Origin: Hysterangium stoloniferum
Lineage: Eukaryota; Basidiomycota; Agaricomycetes; Hysterangiales; Hysterangiaceae
Reading direction: 5' to 3'
Length of the DNA stretch: 64,000 bases
Assembly: GCA_015178975.1 (NCBI GenBank)
Contig: WHVD01000085.1
Coordinates: forward strand, 186,001-250,000
Translations under genes and position numbers: made by a program
Shown here: piece after piece, positions 1 through 11,029 of the stretch
How the letters are laid out: each line of letters starts with the position of its first letter
Numbering within the stretch: the first letter of the stretch is position 1
Notes under the pieces: model-generated
Database searches by the model: none
What the model was told of the DNA's origin: nothing
Seen by the model: only the letters and a program-made list of their open reading frames with translations

Positions 1-640
1 AATATTGGATGATTCACCCACCAACAGGTGAATCACTTTGACAACCTTCTTTTGTGGTTGTCTGTGAGCTCGTCCACATATTTGACAAGTCTCCTGTAAA
101 CTCCATGGCTGGTTCTAAGCCAGGTCTTTGAGTAGATCCCTTGAGGCTTAAAAAATAAGTGCTTACAAAAAGGATGATCACATCACAAATGGTCAGATTC
201 AGACCAGTTTCCCCCAATGCTAGAGATGATAAGAATCCTCGGGCTGTTAGGTTTATGGAATTCATCCACAATTACATCTCATAGATCAAAGTCATCCCTT
301 CCATCAATAGAAAGACTCTTCATTCCATACAGTTCCAACACCTGTTGAACCACATCATTTATTAGCAGAATATAAATTGAGTCAAATTTTCTTTTCTAAC
401 ATTATGGAGCAGGCGGGTTACCATTGGTGACTCTGAATAGATAAATATCCTCCTATTCATTATCTGAGATGGAACCTCCAGTCCTGGGAAAATGGGAACA
501 CCCTCATTGAATTCGACATCAGGAATATTATTGTCAAAGAGATAGTGCTTGCATATTTTGGCACAGACATCCATCTTTGTTGATTTCACTGGCTCCCAAT
601 CTCCTAAAGTCTGGAATTCAGGTTCATCCTCAGGAGCCAG
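1..640 (-). pseudogene. SNF2-family helicase C-terminal domain, decayed, runs off window start
   Basis: The minus strand encodes the second RecA-like lobe of a SNF2-type ATPase. In order, a DVCAKIC segment, a YSESPMV strand (helicase motif IV area), VLELYGMKSLSIDG, then RILIISS, GETGLNLT (motif V) and WSLQETCQICGRAHRQPQ (motif VI with its arginine finger) are readable, but in different frames. An extra G in a G5 run splits RILIISS from GETGLNLT, and a TGA lies just before DVIVDEFHK. SNF2 proteins remodel chromatin or act in repair using ATP; multi-copy SNF2-like genes with this HRQPQ signature are common in basidiomycetes (recalled knowledge). The N-terminal lobe would lie outside the window or is lost. 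The frame breaks indicate a dead copy. Confidence 0.72.
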
Positions 641-649
641 CAGCCAGGT

Positions 650-3013
650 TTAATTACTTACAGCATTTCCGGCTGGATTGAGGGCCCTTCTGCACATTAT
701 AATTGAGATAAAATATAATTGACCAAGTCAGTGACACTTACTCCGGGAATAGAACTGTCACCCCTCCTGCCCCAGCGAGAGCAAATGTTGAAGTCTCAGT
801 TAGTGTACATTCCTTTCTGTAACAAGTGGACTGACTGAGAATATCAATACAAATATCTGTGCTCCACCATTGATACCAGTTCCGAAAAGATACTAAAATA
901 GCAAATTCAAAGCTTATTTACATTGGAACAATGTTAAAGGATGAACATTATATTTGCGGAACCATCCAGCACAATACTTGCAGATGTAGAAGTGGATGTT
1001 AGACAATGGCCATCCAAGTGTTAATATATTCATTAGTTCCACCTGCCAAGGTACCAATATTAGTTGCAAATGCTCTCTAATAATTAGCTACAATTGAAGT
1101 TAGTTCTGCAATAGAGTGACGGGGAGAATTTGACCAATCCTTACAAGCTAAAATAAAATAGGTGTGTTTACATAACATAACCACTTCCAACCATACTTTT
1201 GGTAAATGAGCCAGGGAATAACTGGCAACCCCAAGCCAATGACAATCCCAAGTGGAACAATGAAGTAAGGGCCATTGGGACCATCTAAAAAGTACCAGGC
1301 ATGAACACATGATACTCAGAACTAGTCAACACCTACAGATCTCCTTCCAAGAGTGCCCCAAAGCACAGCTTACTATGTGATAAGATGATGGCATTCTCCA
1401 CATTGTTAATAAAAACTCACCATCGGCATTGAAAGTTTGGATCTGTCGACCACACCACACCAAATGTGGATGCCTTTGTTACTCAACTATTACTGTAGTT
1501 TATGTTGAATTGGATATACTGGCCACTAAAATGAAAGTTCTCATCAGAATGGAACACTCGTTGTCCACAATAGTCTCCATGATCACATCTGAAATACTGT
1601 AAGTGTCTAAATCTGCAAGAAGGAAAGAGAGGGAAGAAAAGATTTACAATCAAGCAATGTGCCAATGACCATTCCACCAATTTGCACCAATTTGCACCAT
1701 AAAGGTTACCTAGATAGAGTGGAGTAGAGTAGGTCAATCATCTCTGTATCCAAAGTAACACCATTGTATTTCTCACAAGAGGGGGACCTACCAAGAAACA
1801 TCAGTGGACTTGTGTGGATGGTAAACTGAGTGTACAGCTTACATTTTGAATATTGTCCAAGCTTCAGATCAGAAAGCATGGCTGCCACTTATGTCAGGCA
1901 TGACTAGAATATAATTCAAAGTACTAGGAAAACTGAAGAATTCAGGGCAGGACAGAAATAATGAGAATATACATGGTTCACCATGTTTACTTGAGAAGAT
2001 CTGGGGATTAGAGCAGCTGCAATGATTTGGAATAATGATGTCATGTTAGGAATCCACCTACAGATTGATGTCAGTTAGTTAAATGAAACATGGGGTATAA
2101 TAATTCAAGAACACATGCAAAAATGGCATTCATGGCATTCATGGCTCTCTAGAATGGTAGAATGATAATAGAAAACAGAAGGGCAAGGATAAGTGCTCAC
2201 CAAGGTAGTCTGTAAGATATATAGTCACCTAGCAGTCTGAACAATAACATGTTTATGAATTGTGAATGCTCTGTATAGGCACAAATCACTGTATCCTTCA
2301 TTAGCAGATGAGCCTTGTGATTTAGTATGATGTACTAGTGACAACAAAGACTGAAGGAGAAAAATATTGGTCAACAAGGGAGATCATGTATTGCCAGAGA
2401 AACATACCTCCAATTGCGACACTATCATACCACCACAATGGAACTCTAAGAACAATTGAGAGAGCTGATGCTACTGCAAAACGTGGGACCTACCCTCTCT
2501 GTAACTCTGGCATGAATCATCAATACCTATGTACACAAACATCATAACAAGTCAACTCACCCTCATTTTGGCATAATGGAGATCATCTATTAGTTTACCC
2601 CAGAGGCTCGATGTAGATCCTTAAAAATATGCTGATGATGCATAAAAAGCATCTTACTAGTTTAAAAATGTATGGTAAAACTGTTAAACTGCTCAGAAAA
2701 ATGTACAATATATAATTGGTGTACCTACTTCTTTTCCATGCCTATCCAGGTATTATGAATAAACCACATTCAAGGAACAACAGTATGAGGCTCACCATAA
2801 CCCAATATGCACAAATGTGGCATCTGATTGTTTCATAATTTAACAATTGAATACACCAGGGATATGATACTCACTGATGGACAAATTGATCCCAAGGTGG
2901 CAGATCACAATTGAACCACCTTGCCATGGCTGACCTACGATGAACCCCCTCTGAGAATGGGTGTCAATGTAGGGCATGTGTCCCTGTACTAGTGCCCAAA
3001 TAGGGTCCCTGTA
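650..3013 (-). pseudogene. OPT-family oligopeptide transporter, N-terminal half missing, many introns
   Basis: OPT proteins are proton-coupled plasma-membrane transporters of small peptides. Reading across short introns on the minus strand gives family landmarks in the right order: INATFVHIGLW (2796-2823), KLIDDLHYAKMR, SYREVPLWWY (a split Val codon joins two exons), a WIPNMTSLFQIIAAALIPR stretch, MLSDLKLGQY (near 1870, the SDLKLGHYMK signature), DGPNGPYFIVPLGIVIGLGL (near 1280), YLFGTGINGGAQIFVLIFS (near 880) and FALAGAGGVTVLFPE before the end. Donors such as GTGAGT after 2875 and GTAAGT near 737 fit fungal introns. OPT proteins are usually 700-870 residues; the first six or so membrane helices are absent, and the gene runs into a foldback repeat at 3022. 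It is probably a truncated copy, though upstream exons could have been missed. Confidence 0.7.
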
Positions 3014-3021
3014 AGCTATGA

Positions 3022-3121
3022 GGGGGAGCGCCGGGCTCATATGACATCACTGCATTATTGCCTTGTGATTCTCTGTCACAGGCAGTAATGCAGTGACATC
3101 ATATGGGCCCGGTGCTCCCCC
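3022..3121. repeat. 100-bp foldback repeat with 41-bp inverted arms
   Basis: Positions 3022-3062 and 3081-3121 are nearly perfect reverse complements (arms start with GGGGGAGC and end with GCTCCCCC) around an 18-bp loop. It has the size and shape of a MITE. I could not find a convincing target duplication. It sits where the OPT transporter's missing 5' half should be. Confidence 0.75.
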
Positions 3122-3336
3122 ACTGTTGTTATGAAGGAGAAGATGAATATAATATAATATAATATTTATTATTATTGATATCTACAGTGGGTCTGTCCAC
3201 CTTCCCTAACAAAAGATATATATATTCTACAAGGAAAAAAGACTGGTCTTTGGTGTGCATGTGTCAAAATAATACATATCTGTATATAATATAATATAGA
3301 AAGGGTAGACATATAATTTTGACGGGTTCTAGGTCT

Positions 3337-3672
3337 ATTCTCCACTGAGGTGGGGCATAATTTTGATTTTTTGTAGAAGAGTCCAAAGAGTCCAAAGGGT
3401 TTTTATTTTATTTTATTTATTTATTATATTTTTATTTGGCTAAGTCCCTAATATTTTTGCAGGGAAAGAGATGGGTCAGTAAAAGTTGTGTGCAGGTGTG
3501 GGTATGTGGATGTATGTGGGGGCCAGCATCTAAACTGCCAGATGTCTCCACCCTCACTATACTGCCAGCCTTCTTTCCGGCTAAGGTGGACCTTTTTACA
3601 AAAACTGTGGAGTCTTCCACAAAAAGTCGTTTGGAGTCTTCTATGAAAAGGTGGACACTTCACCTCAGGGGA
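3337..3672. repeat. Degenerate inverted-repeat element (MITE-like)
   Basis: The left end (TCTCCACTGAGGTGGGGC, then GTAGAAGAGTCC) is repeated in inverted form at the right end (GGAGTCTTC, then CTTCACCTCAGGGGAGA). The interior holds several short GAGTC/GACTC-like repeats. The small open frames here overlap on both strands and look like nothing known, so I treat the stretch as a decayed non-coding transposable element. Confidence 0.45.
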
Positions 3673-4011
3673 GAATTTAGCTAGGTAGTCTTATCCTATT
3701 TATCTCCTATTTTTAATCATTTTTATCCTTGTTGTTTCAAACAATTTCCTTTTTAGCAAGTCAACAATGTTTGAGCTCCATCGTCTGTGCACAACCACCC
3801 AGAAACATATATAAGGAGGTGGTCCCACCACCTCTTTTTCTCATCCTGACTTCAATCAGGTCTTATATCACCTCTCCAGCCTCAGTGCTTTCTCCAATTA
3901 TCTTGATGTTGTATATTGAGATGTAGTTCCTCATCCCCTCTACCACATTCTCTTATCAGTTTGTGGTAGTTCACTGCACAGTGAAGAGGAGCTATTATTT
4001 TATTTATTGCC

Positions 4012-4317
4012 AACTCTGATTTTAACTTCTTTTTGTCTGTTCCTCTCTTTATTTATCAAGTCACTTATTCACCTCTTGTTTGCTTTACCCTTTCATCCAT
4101 GTCACTGTGCTCTTCTGCACCTCTTCTCTGGTTTGCTGCCTTGTTTGTTGGGGTTCTGCTGCAAAGGTGAGTGCACTCTGATAATCATTTAGCTGAAACA
4201 TACATCTTGTTACCTGCGTCCTTTCCCACATGTTACATGGCCTCCATATCTTTGTATATGCTCCATTGAGCTGCTATGCCTCTCTTTGGAGACTTGTCAT
4301 AAACCCTAAACCCTAAC
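4012..4317 (+). repeat. Direct repeat copy 1 flanking the 348-bp tandem array
   Basis: About 310 bp resembling 5619-5932 in the same orientation, with shared segments such as AAGTCACTTATTCACCTCTT, GGTGAGTGCACT and CATTGAGCTGCTATGCCTCT. The two copies bracket the tandem array like long terminal or segmental repeats. No protein signature is visible inside. The 3' end carries a short telomere-like run (4301-4318). Confidence 0.7.
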
Positions 4318-5370
4318 CATCAGATCGACCCCTTAATCAATCTGAGCCTTCTATTGCCATCAGATCAGCCCCTTAATTAATCTGAGCCTTCTATTGCCAT
4401 CAGATCACCCATTAATCTCAGCCTTGTGTTGCAACCAGATCACCTTCTTAATTAATCTGGGCATTGTCCTGCAATCATGATAATTCCCCAAATATTCCTG
4501 AACACTCTCTGACAACTAGATTCTTTGTTCTAAACCTTGCATTCCAATCAAATCAGTTGCCTGATTTTTCTGGGTATTGTACTTCAATCAGATCAATCCT
4601 CTGACTGATCTGGGCAATGTCATGCAACCAGATCACCCCCTTAATTAATATGAGCCTTCTCCTGCCATCAGATCGTCCCCTTAATCAATATGAACCTCAT
4701 ATTACAACCAGAGTAGCCCCTTAATTAATCTGAGCCTTCTATTGCCATCAGATCACTCATTAGTCTCACCCTTGTGTTGCAACCAGATCACCTTCTCAAT
4801 TGATCTGGGCATTGTCTTGCAAACAGAATAATTCCCCAAATATTCCTGAACACTCTCTGACAACTAGATTCTTTGTTTTAGGCCTTGCATTGCGATCAAA
4901 TCACCTGCCTGATTTTTCTGAGCACTGTACCTTAGTCAGATCAACCCCCAGACTGATCTGGGCACTGTCATGCAACCAGATCACCCCCTTAATTAATATG
5001 AGCCTTCTCCTCCCATCAGATCGTCCCCTTAATCAATACGAACCTTATTTTACAACCATAGTAGCCCCTTAATTAATCTGAGCCTTCTATTGCCATCAGA
5101 TCACTCATTGGTCTCACCCTTGTGTTGTAACCAGATCACCTTCTTAATTGATCTGGGCATTGTCTTGCAATCAGAATAATTCCCCAAATATTCATGAACA
5201 CTCTCTGATACCTAAAGTCTTTGTTAAAAGCCTTGCATTGCAATCAAATCATCTATCTAATTTTTCTGAGAATTATATTATAATCAGACCAACTCCCTGA
5301 CTGATCTGGGCATTGTCATGCAACCAGATCACCCCCTTAATTAATCTGCTCCCTTGTGCTCCAACCAGAT
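4318..5370. repeat. Three-copy 348-bp tandem repeat built from shorter CAGATCA-type subunits
   Basis: Equivalent points (start of GATCAAyCC) fall at 4591, 4939 and about 5287, a period of 348 bp. Each unit is itself made of degenerate 40-50 bp subrepeats of the form CAGATCACCCCTTAATTAATCTG followed by a CCTTCTATTGCCAT-like spacer. It is a hierarchical minisatellite. A short open frame (4800-5072) only reflects the absence of stops in one copy and is not a gene. Confidence 0.8.
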
Positions 5371-5618
5371 TACCCCTGAATCAACCTTAACTCTATCTGC
5401 CAATAACGGCATTTCCTTTTCTGTGAACAATACCTCTCAACATATAGATAGTGGGCCTCTACCACCCCATCTTCCTCATCCTGACTTATCCAGTCATCCC
5501 TCTATCCAAACTATCAAGTGTCAATACTTGTCACTATCCTCTGACTCATCTCTATCACATCCTGCCCTTACTTTGGCCTGATTGCACTGTGAGCTTGAGT
5601 TATGATCTCCTACCTTGC

Positions 5619-5932
5619 AACTTTGATTTTGATACCTTTCTTTGTTTATTTATCTTTGTTTTAGACAAGTCACTTATTCACCTCTTGTTTGTTTTATCCC
5701 TCCATCTTTGTCACTGTGCACCCTCTGCACCTCTCCTTGGATCACTGCCTTATTTATTGGGATTTAACTGCAAAGGTGAGTGCACTATGTCTAACTTATC
5801 TCTAGATACCTTTGATTTGTACCTTCTTCTTTGTTGCTTACATTTTCTCATATGTTATATGGTTTCCATACTTTATGTATGTCCCATTGAGCTGCTATGC
5901 CTCTCTCTGAGACTAGTATTGAACCCTAATCA
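5619..5932 (+). repeat. Direct repeat copy 2 flanking the 348-bp tandem array
   Basis: This is the partner of 4012-4317. An open frame of 164 codons (5451-5945) crosses it, but it is serine/leucine-rich, has no recognisable motif and is broken in the other repeat copy, so I do not call a gene. Confidence 0.68.
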
Positions 5933-5984
5933 CACTCATCTTTGATCTAAAACTCTCTCATTGTCATCTTGGGGCCTGCAGGCC

Positions 5985-6095
5985 ATCCAACTTACTGTCT
6001 GACCCTTTGACCCCTGTAGATTTCCTGACTCAACTCTACAACCCAACTCTTTGACTATTTGACAACTTGACCTCTTGACCATTGACCACCCTGGA
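5985..6095 (+). mobile_element. Ty3/gypsy LTR fragment, left part, split by the copia insertion
   Basis: This segment and 11392-11539 read together as one gypsy LTR (for example TTGACCTCTTGACC before the break; GGGTTTCTCTGGAAACC and a CCTTAACA end after it). They resemble the reverse complement of the LTR at 30048-30855. The copia element interrupts it exactly at CTGGA, which is duplicated on both sides. Confidence 0.6.
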
Positions 6096-6457
6096 TGTTG
6101 AAGACAAAAGGCACTGCATATATGTGGCAGGGTCAACATATTTGGGGACTGTCTGAATAACGGTGATACCGGTGTGGTAACAACATGACCGGTCATCACA
6201 ATCAGGCTCCACTCATCCACACATGTCACATATGAGCACATGGTCCTTTTGTTTATGTAGAATATATAAAGGGATAACCTACATAGCTTAACCTCAGTCC
6301 GTTATACTTATACGAGACTGAGGTGAGCACAGAACAATCTTTTTTTCTCTTAGTATATACGCTTACTGTATACAATAGTTCATCTTAGGTACACATTATA
6401 TTAGTCCGTTATACTTATATGAGACTGAGTTCATCTTAGGGACCATATATTTCAACA
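6096..6457 (+). repeat. 5' LTR of the copia element
   Basis: TG...CA-bounded 362-bp terminal repeat with a TATATAAAG box near 6263 that probably drives element transcription. The ATACTTATACGAGACTGAG-like segment occurs twice within the LTR (near 6305 and 6410). Confidence 0.93.
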
Positions 6458-6468
6458 GGTTATGGGCC
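6458..6468 (+). other. Primer-binding site (internal initiator-tRNA-Met type)
   Basis: GGTTATGGGCC follows the 5' LTR directly. This matches the anticodon-arm primer site of Drosophila copia, which is primed by a half-molecule of initiator tRNA-Met rather than by the tRNA 3' end (established for copia; assignment here is by sequence likeness). Confidence 0.7.
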
Positions 6469-6511
6469 TTTGTCCCTACTGAGACACTTACCCAATTTTT
6501 TTTCCGCCGCC

Positions 6512-7345
6512 ATGTCTATGCCGGCCTCTACCCTGTCCATCCCTCTATTACGCACATCTGTTGTTTATGCAGATGCTAAGCTCGATAAGGATTTGGGAAA
6601 CTACTCTGAATGGTACTGCAGTGCTCGGCATTACCTCACGGTCACTGGCCTCATTTCCTATGCCCTTGGCACCGCCCCCTCCCCAGTATCTTCCAATCCT
6701 CTTGCTATGCAGAACTGGGCTGCGAATGATGGCCTCGCCCATGCCTTGATCCTCTCGACCCTGTCCAGGGCTGAGTGGGACTTCACCAAGCCCATTCAGG
6801 GTGCGAAGGCCTGTTGGGATGCCCTTCTGCTTCGCCATCGGAACGAGGGGCCCATTTGCCAGGTGCAACTGATCCAGGAGGCCCTCACTCTCCAGTGCTC
6901 CAAGTCAATCTCTCTCTCTACTACCGCCTCCCAAATCTGCCGTGCCATCTCCTGTGCGTTCGAGATGGGCCAGCTCACTGAGGACCTTTTTAAGTGCATC
7001 GCCTTATTGAACTCCCTTGGGGATTTTCCCCATTTACACTCCTTGATCACACGAGACCTTTCTGAGTCCTCTGCATCTACCCCTTACACTTCCGCTCGCA
7101 TTATCCCCTTGCTTGAGAATGAGCAGTGCCTTCTTGCATCTGATACCCAGTGTACTGTGCTTGTGGATGCCATCGCCCTTTCAACACAGTCCGCTTCCCC
7201 AAAACGTCCTGTCATTACCTGTAGCAACCCAAATTGCCGCAAACAGGGACACACGATCGCGTACTGCGTTTCAGCTGGGGGGGGGGATGGCTGGCAAAAG
7301 CATCAAAGAAGGAAAAGCTGCTTGGCGCAGGGATCTGGAAGCTAA
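6512..7345 (+). pseudogene. gag: Copia Gag (capsid-nucleocapsid) frame
   Basis: I choose the ATG at 6512, which has a strong GCCGCCATG context; a frame opening at 6470 begins with TTG. The N-terminal half has the copia capsid (UBN2-like) pattern, with NYSEWY, a WDALL segment and a helical region to FPHLHSLI. A zinc knuckle C-x4-C-x4-H-x4-C (CSNPNCRKQGHTIAYC) lies near 7220-7267. The frame then enters a run of ten G (7277-7286) and stops at 7345. The downstream protease frame is open through the same tract one base over, so one extra G probably cut Gag from Pol. Gag packages the element RNA in virus-like particles. Confidence 0.85.
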
Positions 7346-8234
7346 GAAATCCGGAAATTCTACACCTGCACCTGCAGGTAAGTTCCCCATCAGCATCATG
7401 GGTGCGAACGGTCAAGTCTTTACTGCATATATGGTCATGCCCCTACCCACTGATGCAGCTTTCGCTGGTGCCACGATTGAGGAGCCTGCCATGGTGATGA
7501 CGCCTTCTGATCAGGCTGAATATGCTGGATGGATAGCCACAGATGATAACCCACATGTCACCGTAAATTGGAACTTACATAGTTTTCCAGTAGGCACATC
7601 GACACTGGCCACTTCAGTACTGGCCACATTGGCCCCTCCCCTTCTCGGCTCACCTCCCATTCCACACCCCTTCTGGATTGATACAGGTGCCAGTATACAC
7701 ATATCACCAGACCATACTGACTTTATCTCCTTATGCACTATATCCCCATGCCCTGTCACAGGCCTGGGGGGGTCATCGGTCATGGCTATTGGATTGGGCA
7801 ATGTTCGCCTTTGCATTGAGAACGGGACCCACATTATTCTCTGTGATGTTCTTTACATCCCTACTGCATCTGTTCAACTTATCTCTGTCAGGTGTATCAC
7901 TAGAGATTCCAATGTGACTGCTCATTTCAGTCATTCCTCATGCTGGCTCACGAGTTCTTCTGGTGCAACCATTGCGCAAGGCTCACTACTTCCCCATAGG
8001 AACTTATATTCCCTAACATTACAGTCTACTGCCCCTGACCAGGTTTTCTTCTCCCATGGTCGTCCTGATATTGCCACATGGCACTGCCGCTTGGGTCATG
8101 CGAATTATCAATCCATCCTGGATATGGTCAAAAATGGTCTCATCAAAGGTGTGCCACTATCCACTCACCAGCATCCACCCAAGTGTGATTTTTTCATCCT
8201 TGGAAAGCAGACCAAAAATCTGTACCCAAGGTGA
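7287..8234 (+). pseudogene. pol: Copia protease and integrase zinc-binding region
   Basis: This open frame begins just after the G10 tract. The aspartic protease active site DTGA (in FWIDTGASIHIS) is at about 7680 and is followed by the flap-like LCDVLYIP segment. The pre-integrase region WHCRLGHANYQSIL gives the two histidines of the HHCC zinc site, but the expected CxxC reads CDFF near 8188, so the second cysteine is lost. The frame ends in TGA at 8234 and the integrase core continues in another frame. Protease would mature Gag-Pol; the damaged zinc site adds to the evidence that this copy is dead. Confidence 0.85.
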
Positions 8235-9388
8235 GGGCACAGGGAGAGGGGCATAAGGCTACAAGGTGCTTGGAAAAGGTCTGGGTGGATTTGGCAGGTC
8301 CTAATGATGTTGCATCCTGCACAGGATCATTATATATTATGAATATTATTGATGATTACTCACATTACCCCTGGTCAATCCCGCTAACCCATAAAAGTGA
8401 TGCTTTTCCGGCGCTCCAGACCTGGGAACGTGCACGGGAGGTGGAGACCGGCCTGAAAGTTGGAGTGTACAGGACAGACAATGGTGAATTAAAAAGTAAT
8501 CGAATGCAACAGTGGCTCGAGTCTCATGGGACCCAGCACGAATACACAGCACCTTATACATCTGCGCATATAGGCCGTGTCGAGCGCATACACCGTACTT
8601 TAATGGGAAAGGCACGTACTATGCGTATATATGCTGGCTTACCTGCCCAATTTTGGGAGGAATTTTACCTTACTGCGACTCATGTACATGCAAAAACTAC
8701 TACAGTTCAACTTCAGAAACGATCACCTTGGGAACTTTGGCACGGCCGGTCACCAGATGTCACTTATTTACGGGAGGTGGGGTGTCAGGCATTTGTCCTC
8801 ATCCTCAGCAAACATAACCCCAAAGTATACAAGCGATCAATCGAATGTATCCTTCTAGGATACGAACCCAACATGAAGGTGTATCAATGCTACGACCCAA
8901 AGGCAAATTTGATTTACGTCTCTTACCACGTGCGATTCCTTGAAAGTCACGAAGGCCACATTAGGCCAAGCCCGGGCTCTAACGGTACAGTACCACTGCC
9001 ACACATCCCATTAACTCATGTTATGAACACCTCACCACCACCGTTGGATGACTTGGAGCCAATCATTCCTACATCTAGTACCTCCAATGTGCCACCAGCT
9101 CCCCCTATCCCAGGTACCGATTTGATACCCCCTGTCCCTCCTATCCCAGCACTCCCTGTGCCCACTGACATTGACATCTGTCGGTCCAATCACATAGCCA
9201 CGTGCATTGCAGATCGCCCCTCCCAGGTAGCTACTGCTGTCCAGGCTTCCATTGAGCCCATGTGCATGCACAGAAAGAACAGCGTTGCCTTGCTCTTCAG
9301 CAATTGCATGCAGACGTTGCTGACATTCCCGATGACACAGAGGAGCTGGGGGGGCTGGCCAAGTCCCATGAGGATGTATTGGCTGTGA
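8231..9388 (+). pseudogene. pol: Copia integrase core and Pro-rich hinge
   Basis: The retroviral integrase fold (rve) is readable with its D,D-35-E acids: VWVDLAGP (first Asp, near 8290), YRTDNGEL (second, near 8473) and GRVERIHRTL (Glu, near 8580). The copia-specific motif follows (WELWHGRSPDVTYLREVGCQ, then ECILLGY). Residues from about 9030 form a proline/threonine-rich linker of the kind that joins integrase and reverse transcriptase. The frame slips near 9270, after which the linker continues one base over to the stop at 9450. Integrase would insert the cDNA copy. Confidence 0.87.
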
Positions 9389-10422
9389 TCTCTAGTGATT
9401 CAGTGCCCTATGAGACAGACCCACTCACCTGGGAGGAGGCCAGGGATTAACCTCATGGTGATGCTTGGCATCTCAGCTACCAGGAGGAACTTGTGTCTCT
9501 GAAAAGTATGGGAGTATACAGGTTAGTTCCACCGTCTGATGTCCCCTCGGGCACCAAGATCCATAAGGGCAAGCCCGTTTTTCATGTCAAATGGAATGCC
9601 CTAGGTGAGGTGACCCAGTGCAAGACTAGGCTGGTGTTTCGGGGGTACGAGCAGGTTCATGGCCGGGATTACACTAAAACAACCTCACCTACAGCTCGGA
9701 TGGAGTCGTGGCGACTTCTCCTGCATATCGCAGTGCATTTTGGTTGGGATGCACAACAGATAGATGTCAAGACCGCTTTCCTATATGGCCTACTCCCTGA
9801 CGATGAGACTCAATACATGTATCAACCGGTGGGCTTTGAAGAAGCAGGGAAGGAGTCTTGGGTTTGGCATCTTATCCGGGGTTTGTATGGCATGAAACAA
9901 GCTGGCCGTATCTGGAATCGGACCATGCATGACAAGATGGTGGAATGGGGGTTCACACAATTGTCCAGTGAGTCATGTATATATTACTGCCACACCTCGC
10001 AGGGCACAATAATTGCTGCTGTCCATGTGGACGACTATTTGTCCATTGCATCCTCCCAGGCCGAGAATGAACGGTTCAAAGCACAGATGCAAGAAGCTTG
10101 GACCATTTCTGACCTTGGGGAAGTCAGTTTCATCGTCAGTATTGCAGTTGAATGGGACCGGTCAAATCACACCGTTAAACTCTCCCAGACTGCACTTATC
10201 AATCGGATTATTTCCCAGTTCAGCCAGTCTGACTCTTCTCCTCTCTCCATCCCCATGGTCCCTGGCCTGAAATTGCGGTGCATCCTTCGCTCTGCCCTTC
10301 CCCCAGATGATCAGGAGCACCTCTCTAAACTCCCATATCGCTCCCTCGTCGGGTCCCTCCTCTACCTAGCTATTTCCACCCGGCCCGACATCTGTTATGC
10401 TGTCCAGCAACTCTCCCAGTAG
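9262..10422 (+). pseudogene. pol: Copia reverse transcriptase
   Basis: This is an RVT_2-type polymerase. A TAA at 9448 separates TWEEARD from the start of the palm domain. Visible motifs include VFHVKWNALGEV, KTRLVFRGYEQVHGRDY, the first catalytic Asp in QQIDVKTAFLYG, LYGMKQAGRIWN, and the active-site VDD in AAVHVDDYLSI (near 10027), followed by PYRSLVGSLLYLAISTRPDI. A TAG at 10420 then cuts the frame before RNase H. All catalytic residues are kept, so the stops look recent. Confidence 0.9.
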
Positions 10423-10971
10423 CTTGATTGCTACTCATACGAACACTGGAATGCTGCCGTTCGGGTCACACGCTACCTCAAAGGCACTCGGACCATGCAA
10501 CTCCACCTTGGGGGCCCTTCCCTCGTACAGCTGGTGGGCCACAGTGATTCGGATTGGGCCAACTGCCTCGACATGCGCAGGAGTGTGGGGGGGTTTGCAT
10601 TCTCCTTGGCCTCTGGCGTCGTGTCTTGGAATGCCCAAAAACAAAAAACAGTTGCTGTGTCTTCCTGCGAAGCTGAGTACATTGCAGCCTTCGCTGCCGC
10701 AAAAGAAAATGCATGGTTGCGGTCAGTCTTTTCTGGTATTAACCTCCCTTTTAGGGACCCTACAGTAATCCATTGCGACAATAACGCTGCCATTTGCCTC
10801 TCAGAGGATCCACTGCTACACGATCAAGTCAAGCACATCGACATAAAATACCACTTTATTCAAGAATGTGTAGAGTCCGAAGCACTAAAACTCAAGTACA
10901 TAAACACTAAGAACAACCTGGCTGACATATTCACTAAGGCACTAGAGAGCCCACAATTTGTGCGACTTTGA
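10423..10971 (+). pseudogene. pol: Copia RNase H
   Basis: It continues the reverse transcriptase frame after the TAG at 10420. The copia RNase H pattern is intact: GHSDSDWA (catalytic Asp), SVGGFAFSLASGVVSW, the SCEAEYIA motif (catalytic Glu), IHCDNNAAI (third acid) and the terminal HIDIKYHFI...NLADIFTKAL tail. It ends with TGA at 10971, 58 bp before the 3' LTR. It would remove element RNA from the RNA-DNA hybrid. Confidence 0.9.
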
Positions 10972-11015
10972 GGACTCCTAGGCCTACAATAGGTATAGAA
11001 TACAGGAGGAGTACT

Positions 11016-11029
11016 GCGGTGAGGAGGAG
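11016..11029 (+). other. Polypurine tract of the copia element
   Basis: A purine run ending GAGGAGGAG immediately precedes the 3' LTR and is the expected plus-strand priming site. Confidence 0.7.

Noticed and set aside
4800-5072. 90-codon frame in the satellite
   Set aside because: Arises from the tandem repeat and is not kept in the other units.
6470-6511. Gag start at 6470
   Set aside because: The codon there is TTG and it overlaps the primer-binding site; the ATG at 6512 has a strong context.
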